Of a stretch of DNA of 62,000 nt, positions 44,891 to 55,215 are shown in pieces. Made by a program: the position numbers and the translations under genes. How positions within the stretch are numbered: the first letter of the stretch is position 1; each line of letters begins with the position of its first letter. The DNA comes from Cristatella mucedo (taxonomy: Eukaryota > Bryozoa > Phylactolaemata > Cristatellidae). The notes below the pieces were generated by a model, which was not told the origin of the DNA, ran no database searches, and worked only from the letters and a program-made list of their open reading frames with translations. Location of the stretch: positions 3,302,501-3,364,500 of the forward strand of contig WPIO01000041.1 in NCBI GenBank assembly GCA_009760855.2, written 5' to 3'.

Positions 44891-45064
44891 TAAGTAGTGA
44901 ATGGGATAAGTCGCACCGACGCGCGAAGATATGGCGCCGATAGCTGAGCCCTGTAGCGATCAAGAGCTCCGGCTGCTTAAATAGAGTTTTTTTGTTTCCA
45001 AATTCTTTTTCCATAACCAAAATTCTGGGCTGTGAACTGCAATCTTCATGATTTACCTTCGCAG

Positions 45065-45245
45065 ACCCTACCTGCATGCCGACCCTGTGCATGCCACCTC
45101 CTGACCACGGTATGCTCGTGTTGAGTATGCTACCACTGACCATTCGATCGTGCTTCCTTTGCAGCAAATGAAAAGCGCCTAGAAAGAGATTGATTTCTCC
45201 GAGAGTGCCATTTAAATGTATTATTATTATTCTTATTATTATCAT
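45065..45245 (+). mobile_element. LINE A 3' UTR and tail
   Basis: CATGCCGACCCTGTGCATGC at 45074, CAGCAAATGAAAAGCGCCTA at 45162 and ATTATTATTATTC tail. Confidence 0.8.
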
Positions 45246-45554
45246 TACATGGCAGTGCCCACGACTATGGGCACTTAGCCTGAGAGCTACGAGCTACGGG
45301 CGGCTGCATTACAACTGAAAGTCGCCAATGAAACAACTGCGAAAATCTGAGGCTAATCAGCAGTGCAATTTAGGGTTATGTATAAACGGGATTGTTGAAT
45401 GCCTTACGACCTGGCCATTGTATAAGGCGCCTGACCACAGTCGCTCTCTCGGAACCTTGGTCTGCCGGTCGGCGAGTCCTAGCGCTGAGCTTGCATGAGC
45501 TGCCGTAAGACTGCAGTCGAGTCAGTCGGATTTTACCTGTTGGTCAGCCGTAAT
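45246..45554. other. No gene or repeat recognised
   Basis: Nothing distinctive. Confidence 0.4.
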
Positions 45555-46118
45555 ACACAAGCCACGCGATTGCAGCTGGTGCAAAACGCTGCAGCTAGGC
45601 TTGTCTGTCGTGAGCGTCGCAGTTGCCACATTACTCCACTTCTCGCCGACCTGCACTGGCTACCGTTCAAGCAACGGATTGACTTCAAGGTTTTGTCGCT
45701 CACTTTTAGGTCCATTCATTCTGTGGCTCCAGCCTATCTCTCAGATATTCTACCCCATTAGGCCAAGCATCGTACCACCCGCTTTTCGGAATACAACAGT
45801 CTTCCAATTCCTCGTACAAAGCTCAAATCCTTTGGAGACCGTGCATTTAGTTCGTATCATTCTCGCCTCCTGACATAGAGCGCTCTAACGTGCGTTCTTG
45901 TTCGTTGCAGAATTCTTCCGAAAACCGAAGTTCTTGCGAACATCGTATACGGAAACGATACAGCTAAGACCTGTTTAAAGTTATTCTGATTGTTTTTTGA
46001 CCGTAGCGCGTAAGAAATTACGTGCCTATGGACATCTAAACGCTTATCGCTTCGGGCTGCTGGGTCTCCCACGCCGGCGGCTGCATTAGCTACGCCGGCG
46101 GCTAGTAACCTACTTGTT

Positions 46119-46350
46119 AGTTATGGTCGTCAGCAGCTGCTATCGCTTCGTCATCGTATATCAAATGCATTCCTAGATATTAATGTTGTTGCTAAGATTC
46201 ATGAACTATGCATTAACAAAAGGAAAGCACCCCGTAGCCGCCGCGGTGGCCGGAACCGCCAGCTTAGACGCTGCTCGTTTGGTATTCCTAGCATTGTCTC
46301 GAACCGCTTAGCACGCTCCCCCCGCATGCGTCACTGTAAATCTCTCAAAC
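46119..46350 (+). pseudogene. LINE A upstream basic coding region
   Basis: A frame reading YGRQQLLSLRHR...VVAKIHELCINKRKAPRSRRGG precedes the endonuclease. The copy at 53127-56690 keeps LDAIDVAKVRQLCINRRKR at the same place, which supports it being coding. It joins the endonuclease frame only through a shift, probably in the C run near 46320. Function unknown: a nucleic-acid-binding N-terminus is a guess. Confidence 0.6.
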
Positions 46351-46353
46351 TTA

Positions 46354-47490
46354 GTGGTCATCAGGCCTGTTGTAACCCAATCGGCCAGACTTAACGCTTG
46401 CCTTTGGAATCCTCGCTCAATGTGCAATAAACCTCTAGTAATAAACGACCTTATTTCTGAAAATGGTATCGACCTGCTCGCCCTAACTGAAACTTGGCTG
46501 AAATCGATAAACTTCCCGACAATTAAAGACGCTACTCCATCTGGTTTCACGTTCTTTCCCACCCCTAGATCAATCAAAACTGGAGGTGGAGTTGCTATGA
46601 TCGTGCGCTCGAAATTCAACTTCAAGCCATTTGCGGTACCCTCGAAGCAGTCTTTTGAATCAATTGTCCTGGTCTCACCCGAAAACAAGCTACCGATAGT
46701 GGCAGTAGTCTATCGCCCACCAGGTACCAAATCCTCCTTTATCTCAGATTTCTCCGATCTCATTTCGATTCTGTGTGCAAGAAATCGATCCTTCCTCGTT
46801 ATGGGTGATTTCAACGTTCACTTTGATAACTTATCTGACGCTTTCAGCACCGAATTTCGTACATTGACAGACTCATTATCTCTTGTGACTCATGTGCATG
46901 GCCCTACCCACATCAATGGTCACACACTCGACCAAATTTTCTCATATAACTGCACTTTGTCATCACCAGTTATCACCAAATCCTGCTTATCTGACCACAT
47001 GCAGATCTCATTCAATCTACAGTGTGTGCCCACATTCTCCTCTAAAATAACCTGTGAATCGCGAAACCTCAAGACCCTTGACATCGATGCTGTCCGTGCG
47101 AGCATATCTGCTTCACCTTTGCTGCTCAGTCCTCCCTCCGATCTGTCATCACTGGTAGATTGCTACAACACGACACTAGCTGACACGCTCGACGAGTTTG
47201 CACCTTTGACAAAGCGCACTGTGCGCCCCCGCCCAGGCGGCCTATGGTTTACCACAGACATTAAACTAGCCAAGTCTACTAAACGAAAGCTTGAAAAGGC
47301 ATACAAAAGATCCGGACTAACTGTCCATCGACAGGCATATGAAGACTACTGTAGGTCGTACCAATCGATCCTAGCAAAGGCTAAGTCTAGCTTCTATAGA
47401 AACATTGTTGAATCACAGATGCACAATCCAAAAATGCTGATGTCGACAGTAAACCATCTCCTCAACCGTTCCCAGGTTAGCTCCACCTGA
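46354..47490 (+). pseudogene. LINE A endonuclease (APE type), disrupted
   Basis: Cleaves the target DNA to prime reverse transcription. Motifs: LNACLWNPRSM (residue 14 on), LLALTETWL with the catalytic Glu, GGGVAMIV, VVYRPPG, VMGDFNVHFD with catalytic Asp/Asn, HVHGPTH..GHTLDQIF and SDHMQISF with the catalytic Asp-His. All key residues are present. After about residue 290 the linker (TKRKLEKAYKRSG, YEDYCRSYQ) leads towards the RT. The first codon at 46354 is GTG and the frame is open upstream, so it is not a true start. The frame ends at 47490 through a one-base shift. Confidence 0.9.
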
Positions 47491-47533
47491 TGATCCTTGT
47501 GATGATCTAGCCGATCGCTTCTCTCGATTCTTT

Positions 47534-48529
47534 GTGCAGAAGATAGACAAAATCAGGGAATCCATCCCTGCGATGACAACCTTCCCACTAGAATGCTGTT
47601 CCTCGGTTCCTGGCTGCGCCTCAATGTCTGCATTTAAACAGGTCACTAGTGATGTAGTCCTAAAGCTCGTATCTCAATCAAAGAAGACAACAAGTCCACT
47701 GGACCCTATTCCCACTGTCCTGCTCCTACGTTGCATTGATCTGCTGCTGCCATGCATAACCAACATCATTAATATGTCATTAGCCTCAGGTCAGGTCCCA
47801 GCACCTTTCAAAAAAGCTGTAGTCAGGCCACTTCTCAAGAAAGCTACACTAGACCAAGAGAACTTAAGCAACTACCGCCCAGTCTCCCTTCTACCATTCC
47901 TATAAAAGACACTGGAACGGGTCGTGGCAGACCAGCTGAACTCGTATATCGAAACCTCACACCTTGCTAGTAAGTTCGAGTCTGGCTTTAGAGCTAATCA
48001 CTCCACAGAGTCAGCATTGCTTCGGGTATACAACGACCTACTTAGGAATGCAGACATGGATAGAGTGTCTCTTCTTGTTTTGCTCGATCTTTCGGCAGCT
48101 TTTGATACCATCGATCACAAAGTACTTCTAGAGCGCCTCTCATCTCGCCTGGGCATCACTGGCACTGCTCTGCAGTGGTTCAGGTCCTATCTCAGTGGGA
48201 GACTCCAGAGTGTTGACGTGAATGGACAAAGATCATCTGAAGTACCTCTAAAATATGGAGTACCTCAGGGCTCTGTGCTAGGTCCGGTCCTTTTCACCGT
48301 TTATACTCTCCCTCTCGCTGATGTGATTGCCAAGCACAATCTAGGCTTTCACTTCTATGCGGATGACACTCAGTTGTACCTTTGCTTTGATCCCTCCCAG
48401 CCTTCGAGCACCTCAAATTCTCTCAACTCACTTGCTGCATGCATTGATGACATCCGATCATGGATGGCAGCAAATTTTCTAAAACTAAACGATGATAAAA
48501 CTAACTTACTAGTTATGGGCAAAACCTAG
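47534..48529 (+). pseudogene. LINE A reverse transcriptase, disrupted by a stop and a frameshift
   Basis: 47534-47905 holds the start of the RT (RPLLKKATL, NYRPVSLLPFL); after an in-frame TAA it continues 47924-48529 with FRANHSTESALLRV, LLDLSAAFDTIDHKVLL (first catalytic Asp), LSGRLQSVDVNG, GVPQGSVLGPVLF, FYADDTQLYL (catalytic DD) and LNDDKTNLLVMGK. All catalytic residues are intact. An extra A near 48527 shifts the frame, compared with the copy at 44884 where the MGKPSVIQKLERL reading is continuous. Confidence 0.9.
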
Positions 48530-48542
48530 TGTTATTCAGAAA

Positions 48543-49220
48543 TTGGAAAGGCTGACTTTCAAAATTGGCTCTGCCAGCATATCTCCAGTTGCATCAGCTC
48601 GAAATCTAGGTGTCATATTCCAAAGCGACCTCTCGTTAGACGACCACATCAGCTCCACAGTCAAATCAGCCTATTTTCAGCTTCATAACATTGCTAAAAT
48701 TAGGGCTTGTTTAGATAAGGATACCACGTCCAAGTTGGTCCATGCATTCGTGACATCTCGTCTCGACTTCTGCAACTCACTGCTTACTGGCCTACCAGCA
48801 TGTGCGATCAGGCGATTGCAGCTGGTGCAAAACTCTGCAGCTAGGCTTGTCTGTCGTGAGCGTCGCAGTTGCCACATTACTCCACTTCTCGCCGACCTGC
48901 ACTGGTTACCAGTCAAGCAACGGATTGACTTCAAGGTTTTGTCGCTCACTTTTAGGTCTCTTCATTCTATGGCTCCAGCCTATCTTTCAGAGATACTACC
49001 CCATCAGGCAAAGCATCGTATCACTCGCTTTTCGGAATCCAACAGTCTAGAAATACCTCGTACAAACCTTAAATCCTTTGGAGACCGTGCATTTAGCTCG
49101 TATGCTCCCACAGCCTGGAACTCCCTCCCGACCTGCATCAGAACATCCCCTGACCTGACCACATTTAAAAGAAACTTAAAAACATACCTATTTAGGACAG
49201 CATTTAGTGGGTCCTTGTGA
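48543..49220 (+). pseudogene. LINE A C-terminal region
   Basis: The frame after the shift: NLGVIFQSDLSLDDHISST, SRLDFCNSLLTGLPACAI, LQLVQNSAARLVCRERR, LLADLHWLPVKQRIDFKVLS, FGDRAFSSYAP..WNSLP and TFKRNLKTYLFRTAFSGSL, ending TGA at 49218-49220. This conserved tail of CR1/L2 proteins has no firmly known function. It is the part most often retained in the truncated copies of the window. Confidence 0.9.
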
Positions 49221-49385
49221 TTCGTCCTCGATGTGCTTATGCGTGCTGACACTGTTCATGCTGCCACTAACCACATTTGCATGCTGACCCAGTGCATGTA
49301 ACCCCTAACCATGTTATTCATTTTGTTTGTTTTTCAAGCATGATTTTACTTACTATTCTATTGCGTATCACTTTGCAGCAAATGT

Positions 49386-49425
49386 AAAGCGCTTAGAAAG
49401 AGATTAAGTTCTCTGAGGGCGCTTT
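49386..49425 (+). promoter_or_regulatory. LINE A 3' hairpin, probable reverse-transcriptase recognition site
   Basis: AAAGCGC (49386-49392) pairs with GCGCTTT (49419-49425), and AGAGA (49399-49403) pairs with TCTCT (49410-49414). The structure is kept in every LINE A tail in the window and in the SINE2 tail. Role inferred from known LINEs whose RT binds a 3' stem-loop. Confidence 0.7.
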
Positions 49426-49790
49426 ATCAAGTGCAATATTATTATATATTATTAGTATGCTCCCAAAGCCTGGAACTCACTCCCGAGTTGCGTCAGAACA
49501 TCCCCTGACTTACAGACACACCTATTTAGGACAGCATTTAGTGGGTCCCTGTGATTCGTCCTTGATGTGCTTATGCGTGCTGACACTGCATGCTGCAACT
49601 AACCTCATTTGCATGCTGACCCTGTGCATGTCACCCCTAACCATGTTTATCACGTTGTTTGTTTATCAAGCATTATATTACTCACCATTCAATTGCATTT
49701 CCCTTTGCAGCAAATGCAAAGTGCCTAGAAAGAGATCGAGTTCTCTGAGGGCGCTTTATCAAGTGCATTATTATTATCGTCTTTTGCTGA

Positions 49791-50487
49791 TTGTAATACG
49801 GTGCAGTTATTACACGGCGTTGTTATTAGCGCACCGCAGAGAATATCTCCGGCTGTGTCACTACCGCTGGCGTATTGCGAGCTTCAGGTCTTTGCGTCAT
49901 TGCAGGCAACCCGAACTAGCGAGTTTCTTTTTGTCAAAACAGCATCATTACAAGAGCGCATTCTGAAATTGGGCCGCTGCTTAATGCGAGTGAGGCTTGT
50001 TACAGCGAGCGATCGGCGTCAGTCATGGCGACGGAGGCTCGGCAATTCATGAGTGCATTGAACGGAGCTTTTCAGCTAAGCTCGTGATGAAGCTCGAGGT
50101 CGAGGAGTTGCATCCCCGTTCCGTAGCGACACCTGCCCGTACATTTGTCCCGTTGGGGCGTCTCCAAAGTCGATTCTCCGACGCGAGCGCGTGCGAATCG
50201 TTGCAATGAGCGATATAGACCTCGCTGGTCACTGAGCGTTCGCAGTCCTATACTTTTGTCATCACATCGCCGAAGCAGAGGCTGCCAAGTGAGCGAGTCG
50301 AAAGTGGATTCGCTGTTTGTTCGCAAGTTTCTTACTAAGCCAGATGCAGGCACGCTTTGCATGTTGCTTGCTACACCTCTCCCTGCTGTGACGCACCGAC
50401 TGCCACTTTCCAGGTTTCCGTCTGTTGCTGCTGCTGCAGTTACACGCAGTTTCTTCTTTCCACTAGTAGAAGTTGCAGCAGGGATGG
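49791..50487. other. No gene assigned
   Basis: GC-richer between about 49990 and 50330, with open frames up to 183 codons on the minus strand lacking a domain. Not called. Confidence 0.4.
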
Positions 50488-50657
50488 ATTTATTGGCCCA
50501 GCCGTTACGGTGCTTGCCTCGACCAAGGTCAAGAGAAATGTATCTGATGATCGAGGTCGTGGGCTTGAGCCCCGCGGCATATGTGAAGTGCCTGAAAAGA
50601 GACCAAGTTGTCTTAAGGTGCAATGTAAATAAATAAATATATATATATATATATATT
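50488..50657 (+). mobile_element. SINE2 copy with (TA)n tail
   Basis: GGCCCAGCCGTTACGGTGCT at 50494, a short expansion, B box GGTCGTGGGCTTGAGCCCCG at 50554, hairpin-like tail GAAGTGCCTGAAAAGAGACC, then a TA repeat at 50636-50657. Confidence 0.75.
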
Positions 50658-51499
50658 TGTGTGCGTGTGTGTGTTGTCAGAGTGAACTGGTCTCATTGTC
50701 TCCTCTGGAAGTTCAACGTGGGCGAGGCAGTAACGTAGCCATTGATAGGCACACGAGTGGCTTTAGTCTCTGCAATATCGATGAACGGGTCGTTTGAAAG
50801 TATCATGGAATCCTGTGACCTGTCAACCTAAATAACTTTGAATGAATGCCCATTAAAAAGGAGCCCCTGATTGGCTAGCCAGTGCCAAATAATGCCCCCT
50901 TAAATTGGTTATGTAAATGCTGGTGAAAATGTTCACCCTCATTTAGTTACTTTGAAAAATGAATTAAAAATTAGATAGAAAGGTCATTGAATTTTCAAAG
51001 AACTCCTACTTATGGCACGCCGCGTAAGCGTAAGCCGCTTCTGATTCGCTAGCCGACGCTTAACAGTAGGAAAATATCACTTACGCACATAAATTAGAAT
51101 GAAAAATGAAGTGTCCTAGCTGAAAAGTTAATCTGATTCTTAACAAGTTAAACAATTTCCAACAGTGAGAAAGTAGCACAGTTTGATCGCGATGGATCAG
51201 AAACACGAGAAATCCACTGTGTGTGGAGAATGCACGTTTCTATGTTAGCGAACATAGCTCTGCAGCCTGCGAGCACTGGGCGGAGACCGTACGAGGGCTC
51301 AGATTGCCTAAGCAGCCACAAGCAGGCTCATGAGCGGTGCAGGGCAGACGATGAATCGGCAGATGACGCGGCAGTCCTGCCAAAATCGGGACAAACACTG
51401 TAATTTCTTTATTGTCACCGCTCTATCTCTTTCTCTCTCTTTTCTTCCCTCGCACAGAGACCTCGAAATAATCATGTCTTTTCTTGGCTTAAATTACCA
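50658..51499. other. No gene or repeat recognised
   Basis: AT-rich; short open frames only. Confidence 0.4.
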
Positions 51500-51605
51500 C
51501 TTCAAGGTTAACGGATTTCACAACTAAGGTCATGGGTTCAAGCCCAGCCTCATAAATGGTGCGCCTGAACAGAGATAAGTAATTTTAGGGTGCTATACAG
51601 AAGAA
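51500..51605 (+). mobile_element. SINE2 fragment
   Basis: TCAAGGTTAACGGATTTCAC at 51502, B box GGTCATGGGTTCAAGCCCA at about 51528, tail AACAGAGATAAGTAATTTTA at 51567. Confidence 0.6.
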
Positions 51606-51612
51606 GAATATA

Positions 51613-51615
<3 letters not shown>

Positions 51616-51684
<69 letters not shown>

Positions 51685-51685
51685 C
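51616..51685. repeat. (AC)n-(AT)n microsatellite
   Basis: About 55 bp of AC followed by 15 bp of AT, directly after the SINE2 tail. Confidence 0.95.
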
Positions 51686-51789
51686 AAACATTCTTACTTG
51701 ACAAGCCTTATTGACAACTGTCAATTTTGGAACACAGCATTATGATGCCTCAACTCAAGTACACATCCGGGTTACTACTGGGAACTCAG

Positions 51790-52108
51790 GCAAGCTTGTC
51801 TGCGGAACTCCCTTCCACAATTCTTACGAAACGACAACTACTCTCTTTCTGTCGACTATGGCTCATCCTTTTCTGCTTTCCTGAGCTGCTAGTTCCATGC
51901 TACTCACAACCGCTAATGCTCTCCTTACTCTGCTATGCTTCCCACTTTCTCTTTGTTTCGTGAAACGAAGTCTGTGGGCAACCGAATGCGTACCGAAAGC
52001 CGCTTAGGCCGTGAGTGTGCCACACAAAGCTCTCCTGCCTAACAGCCGCATAGTCTTTATAGCTTTGTGGGGTTGCAGACGGAGATGCATTACATTAAAT
52101 TACTAAAC
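51790..52108 (+). mobile_element. LINE B 3' fragment
   Basis: TGCGGAACTCCCTTCCACAA at 51801, GCGTACCGAAAGCCGCTTAG at 51988, terminus GGGGTTGCAGACGGAGATGC at 52068 and ATTACATTAAATTAC tail. Confidence 0.85.
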
Positions 52109-52154
52109 TGGACATGAGCAATAGAAACTTCTGGAACAAGCAGGCGATGAGTTT

Positions 52155-52225
52155 TAATATAATAATAATAATACATTTGATATAGAACCCTCAGATAACT
52201 CAGTATATGTCTAGGCACTTCACAG
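52155..52225 (-). mobile_element. LINE A 3' end, diverged
   Basis: AATATAATAATAATAATACA at 52156 and a decayed hairpin complement. Confidence 0.6.
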
Positions 52226-52674
52226 TATTGATTATTTTTACGTCTGCCTAGCCCTCAGTAGTACAGGTACCAGTAGAGTGTGTCTACTGCATATTTACGA
52301 ACCCAGGCTTGCAGACCTGGCGACTACAACGGGCCGATGGACACGAGGATTGAGCCACAACCGGCGTTACAGGAGCCACGCAGCTCTACCGACCGAGAGC
52401 CCCGCGAAGAGTTGCCAATATTTCACAATCGGTACCGCACGGCAGACGACTCGGCAGGCGCCGGCTCGGGCGACGCAGGCTAGCTCTCGGCGCGTCGGTT
52501 AGCTCCCCTGGGGGGCGGTGGCCGACCGGTAGCTACAGCGAGCCGCTTCGCTCAGGCCTCGCCCGTTGTGCAGGCCAGTTTGCAAGTCCTCTAAAACTCG
52601 AGTCATGTACATTACATATCGCTCAGTTCTCATGCCTGCCTTCCATATCATAACCAGTCTCCAGTTCAAAGTCG
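52226..52674. other. GC-rich spacer, no gene called
   Basis: Short frames only. Confidence 0.4.
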
Positions 52675-52892
52675 GTGATCTCCGAGCTCCGAGGCCGTGA
52701 TCTCTGAATTCCGAGGTCGTGATCTCTGAATTCCGAGGTCGTGATCTCTGAGCTCCAAGTCATGATCTCTGAGCTCTAAGGCCGTGATCTCCGAGTTCCG
52801 AGGTCGTGATCTCTGAGCTTCAAGTCATGATCTCTGAGCTCTAAGGCCGTGATCTCCGAGTTCCGAGGTCGTGATCTCTGAGCTCCGAGGCC
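52675..52892. repeat. 22-bp tandem repeat, about 10 units
   Basis: Consensus near GTGATCTCTGAGCTCCGAGGTC. Units vary between GAGCTC, GAATTC and GAGTTC centres, two units are 21 bp, and a three-unit block recurs, suggesting higher-order duplication. Confidence 0.9.
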
Positions 52893-54880
52893 GTGATTGC
52901 CAGGCTTTGTTTTCCTGTGTACATCCGTCTTTGAGGGCCGGCAGAGGCATCTGCAAGCTACTAGCTCAAGTTCAAACACTTCTTCTCTAAGCGTTGATTT
53001 TTAATAAATAAAAAATTTGGCAACAATTTTAGCTCAAATTTGCTGCAAGTGTAAGAGTCGCAGATATAAAGGAATGATCTCTGGTCGAAGAAGATCTCTT
53101 GGACCTTCGAATGAATGTAACATCACAATTATAATTATTATAATTAACATATTTTAATGGCCACCTCAGAGAACTCACTCTTTATAAACACTCTGCATAG
53201 GCTGAAAAGAAACCATGGTCAACTGGTTAGATGGGTAGCATGCACAGTGACAAGAAGCCCAGCATGGTTAGAGACGGTTTGCAAAGGGAAAGCATTGGTT
53301 AGTGGCAGCATGCACAGTGACAGCAAGCGTAAGCACATGGATCCTACGAACCCATTAAATGCTGTGATAAAGAGAGGCATCTTCAGGTTCTTTTTAATTG
53401 TGATAAAGTCAGGAGATGTCGTGACGCCAGTTAGAAGCGAGCTCAAGGCTATTGGAGTGTGTTACTAAAGGCGTGATCTTCAAAAAATTTGAAGTTCGTA
53501 GGAGATAGAGGTAAACGATTCGATTCATAAAAGTGAGTGGTAACTTGCTTAGCCTGTTGAAGGTGTAGCTATAATAGGTATGCTGAGCTAGAGAATGAAG
53601 GAACCTAAAAGTGAGTGACAGATCCTTGAATTCGATGCGTTTCTTGATTGGGAGCCAGTGCAGGTCGGCGAGAGGTAGTGTCATGTGACAATGGCAATGC
53701 TCACGACCGAGAAGCCTCGCTGCAGATTTTGGCACCCACTGGAAAAGCCTGATTGCACAGGTCGCAAGACCAGCAAGCAGTGAATTACAGAAGTCGAGAC
53801 GGGATATCACAAATGCGTGGAACAATTTAGGTGTAGCATCCTTGTCTTAGCTAGCCGGACACGTAGCAATGATAGGCAGCTGAAAGCATTAAGATTGGAC
53901 TGCCGAACTGATGTGGCCTACTAATTATAGATCATTTTGAAAGAGGACATCTAGATTTTGGGCAGATTCAGTATGAGATATGCTGACAGAGCCGATTTCA
54001 GCATTAGGCTTTCCAATTTGCAAATCACACTTGGTTTACACATAACTAGTAAGTTGGTTTGTATCATCACCCAGTATAAGAAAAATTGCTGCCATGTGCA
54101 GATGTCATCAATACATGCAGCAGGAGAGTGGAGAGAATTCGACTCGCTGAAGGGCTGGGAGGGACCAAAGCAAAGGTAAAGCTGAGTGTCATCTGCGTAG
54201 CAGTGTTAGCCTTGGTTGTGCCTGGCAATCACATCGGCAAGAGGGAGAGCAAAACCGTGAGAAGAACGGTACTAAGCCCAGAGCCCCGGGGTACGCCCTA
54301 CTTCAGAGGTTCATCGGATGGCCTCTGTCTGTTCTCACGTCAGCACTCCGGAATCTCCCACTGAGACAGGACCTGAACCATTGCAGCGCAGTGATGCTCA
54401 GTGATGCCCAGGAGAGCTGAGAGCCGCTCGAGGCCTTGGACTTTGGGATTGATAGTATCAAAACCTCCCGAAATATCAAACAAAATAAGCAGAGAGACTC
54501 TACCTAAGTCTGCATTCCTAACAAGATCGTTATATACCCGAAGCAATGCTGACTCTGCGGAATGATTAGCTCTAAAACCAGTCTGGAACTTACTAACAAG
54601 GTTTAACGTTTCAATATAAGAGTTCAGCTGGTCTGCTACGACTCGTTCTGGTGTCTTCGGTAATAACGAATGAAGAAAGACTGGGCAGATGTTGCAGAAG
54701 TTCGCTCGGTCTAATGTTGCTTTCTCAAGTAGTTGCTTTTTTAGTAGCCTGACTACAATCTTTTTGAAAGGTGCTGGCTTATGACCTGAGGCTAATGACA
54801 TAATTATTCTGTTAGTTTAGCATGGAAGCAGCAGATCTACGCTTCGTAGAAGCAGGACAGTGAGAATATGGTCTAGAGGA

Positions 54881-54990
54881 CTAATAATAATAATAATAAT
54901 ACATTTGCTATAGTATCATGAGAGAACTTAATCTCTTTCTAGGCACTTTACATTTGCTGCAAAGGAAGCGCGATATAATGGTTACGACTA
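54881..54990 (-). mobile_element. LINE A 3' end nested in LINE A copy 3
   Basis: AATAATAATAATAATACATT at 54885 and hairpin complement to 54950. It interrupts the LDPIPTVLL block of the host copy. Confidence 0.8.
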
Positions 54991-55059
54991 ATTGCTTTCT
55001 TTGATTGGGATATGAACTTTACGATGAGGTCACACGTAGCCTCCTTCAATGTTGATGAG

Positions 55060-55215
55060 CCGTAATGGCACCCCAGGTAGGGTGGTTGCTTTACACGACC
55101 TCGGTTCCCAGGTCGTAGGTTCGAATCCAGCAGGGGGTGATCCTTTGTCGCCGTTGCAAGCAGTGGTGATAGTGGTAAATGCTCGTCTGTCGCTATAAAA
55201 AAGAATTCATTAAAT
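55060..55215 (+). mobile_element. SINE1 nested in LINE A copy 3
   Basis: CAGGTAGGGTGGTTGCTTTA at 55074 (A box region), GTCGTAGGTTCGAATCCAGC (B box) at 55113, GCAAGCAGTGGTGATAGTGG at 55157, end TCATTAAATCAG. The best preserved SINE1 head in the window. Confidence 0.85.

Larger units (their letters stand above)
45858..49454 (+). mobile_element. Near full-length LINE A (3597 bp), CR1/L2-like non-LTR retrotransposon
   Basis: Bounded by GTAT at 45854-45857 and 49455-49458, a likely target-site duplication. Order: 5' leader, short basic coding region (about 46119-46350), APE-type endonuclease, reverse transcriptase, CR1-type C-terminal region, 3' UTR, terminal hairpin (49386-49425) and AT-rich tail. 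The coding frame is broken by a frameshift between the basic region and endonuclease, one near 47486, an in-frame TAA at about 47903 and a one-base insertion near 48527, so this copy is inactive though recent. I know this protein family as CR1/L2-like by its motif order; a finer clade is not given. Confidence 0.9.
45555..49790 (+). mobile_element. Older LINE A fragment, split by the full-length LINE A
   Basis: Left part 45555-45857 (RLQLVQNAAARLVCRE to the AFSSY block) and right part 49455-49790 (YAPKAWNSLPSCVRTSPDL, a short deletion, FRTAFSGSL, 3' UTR, hairpin, ATT tail). The reading continues exactly across the removed 45858-49454, with GTAT present on both sides. Confidence 0.9.

Noticed and set aside
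52675-52892. CRISPR-like array
   Set aside because: Units are contiguous without spacers, and the window is eukaryotic.
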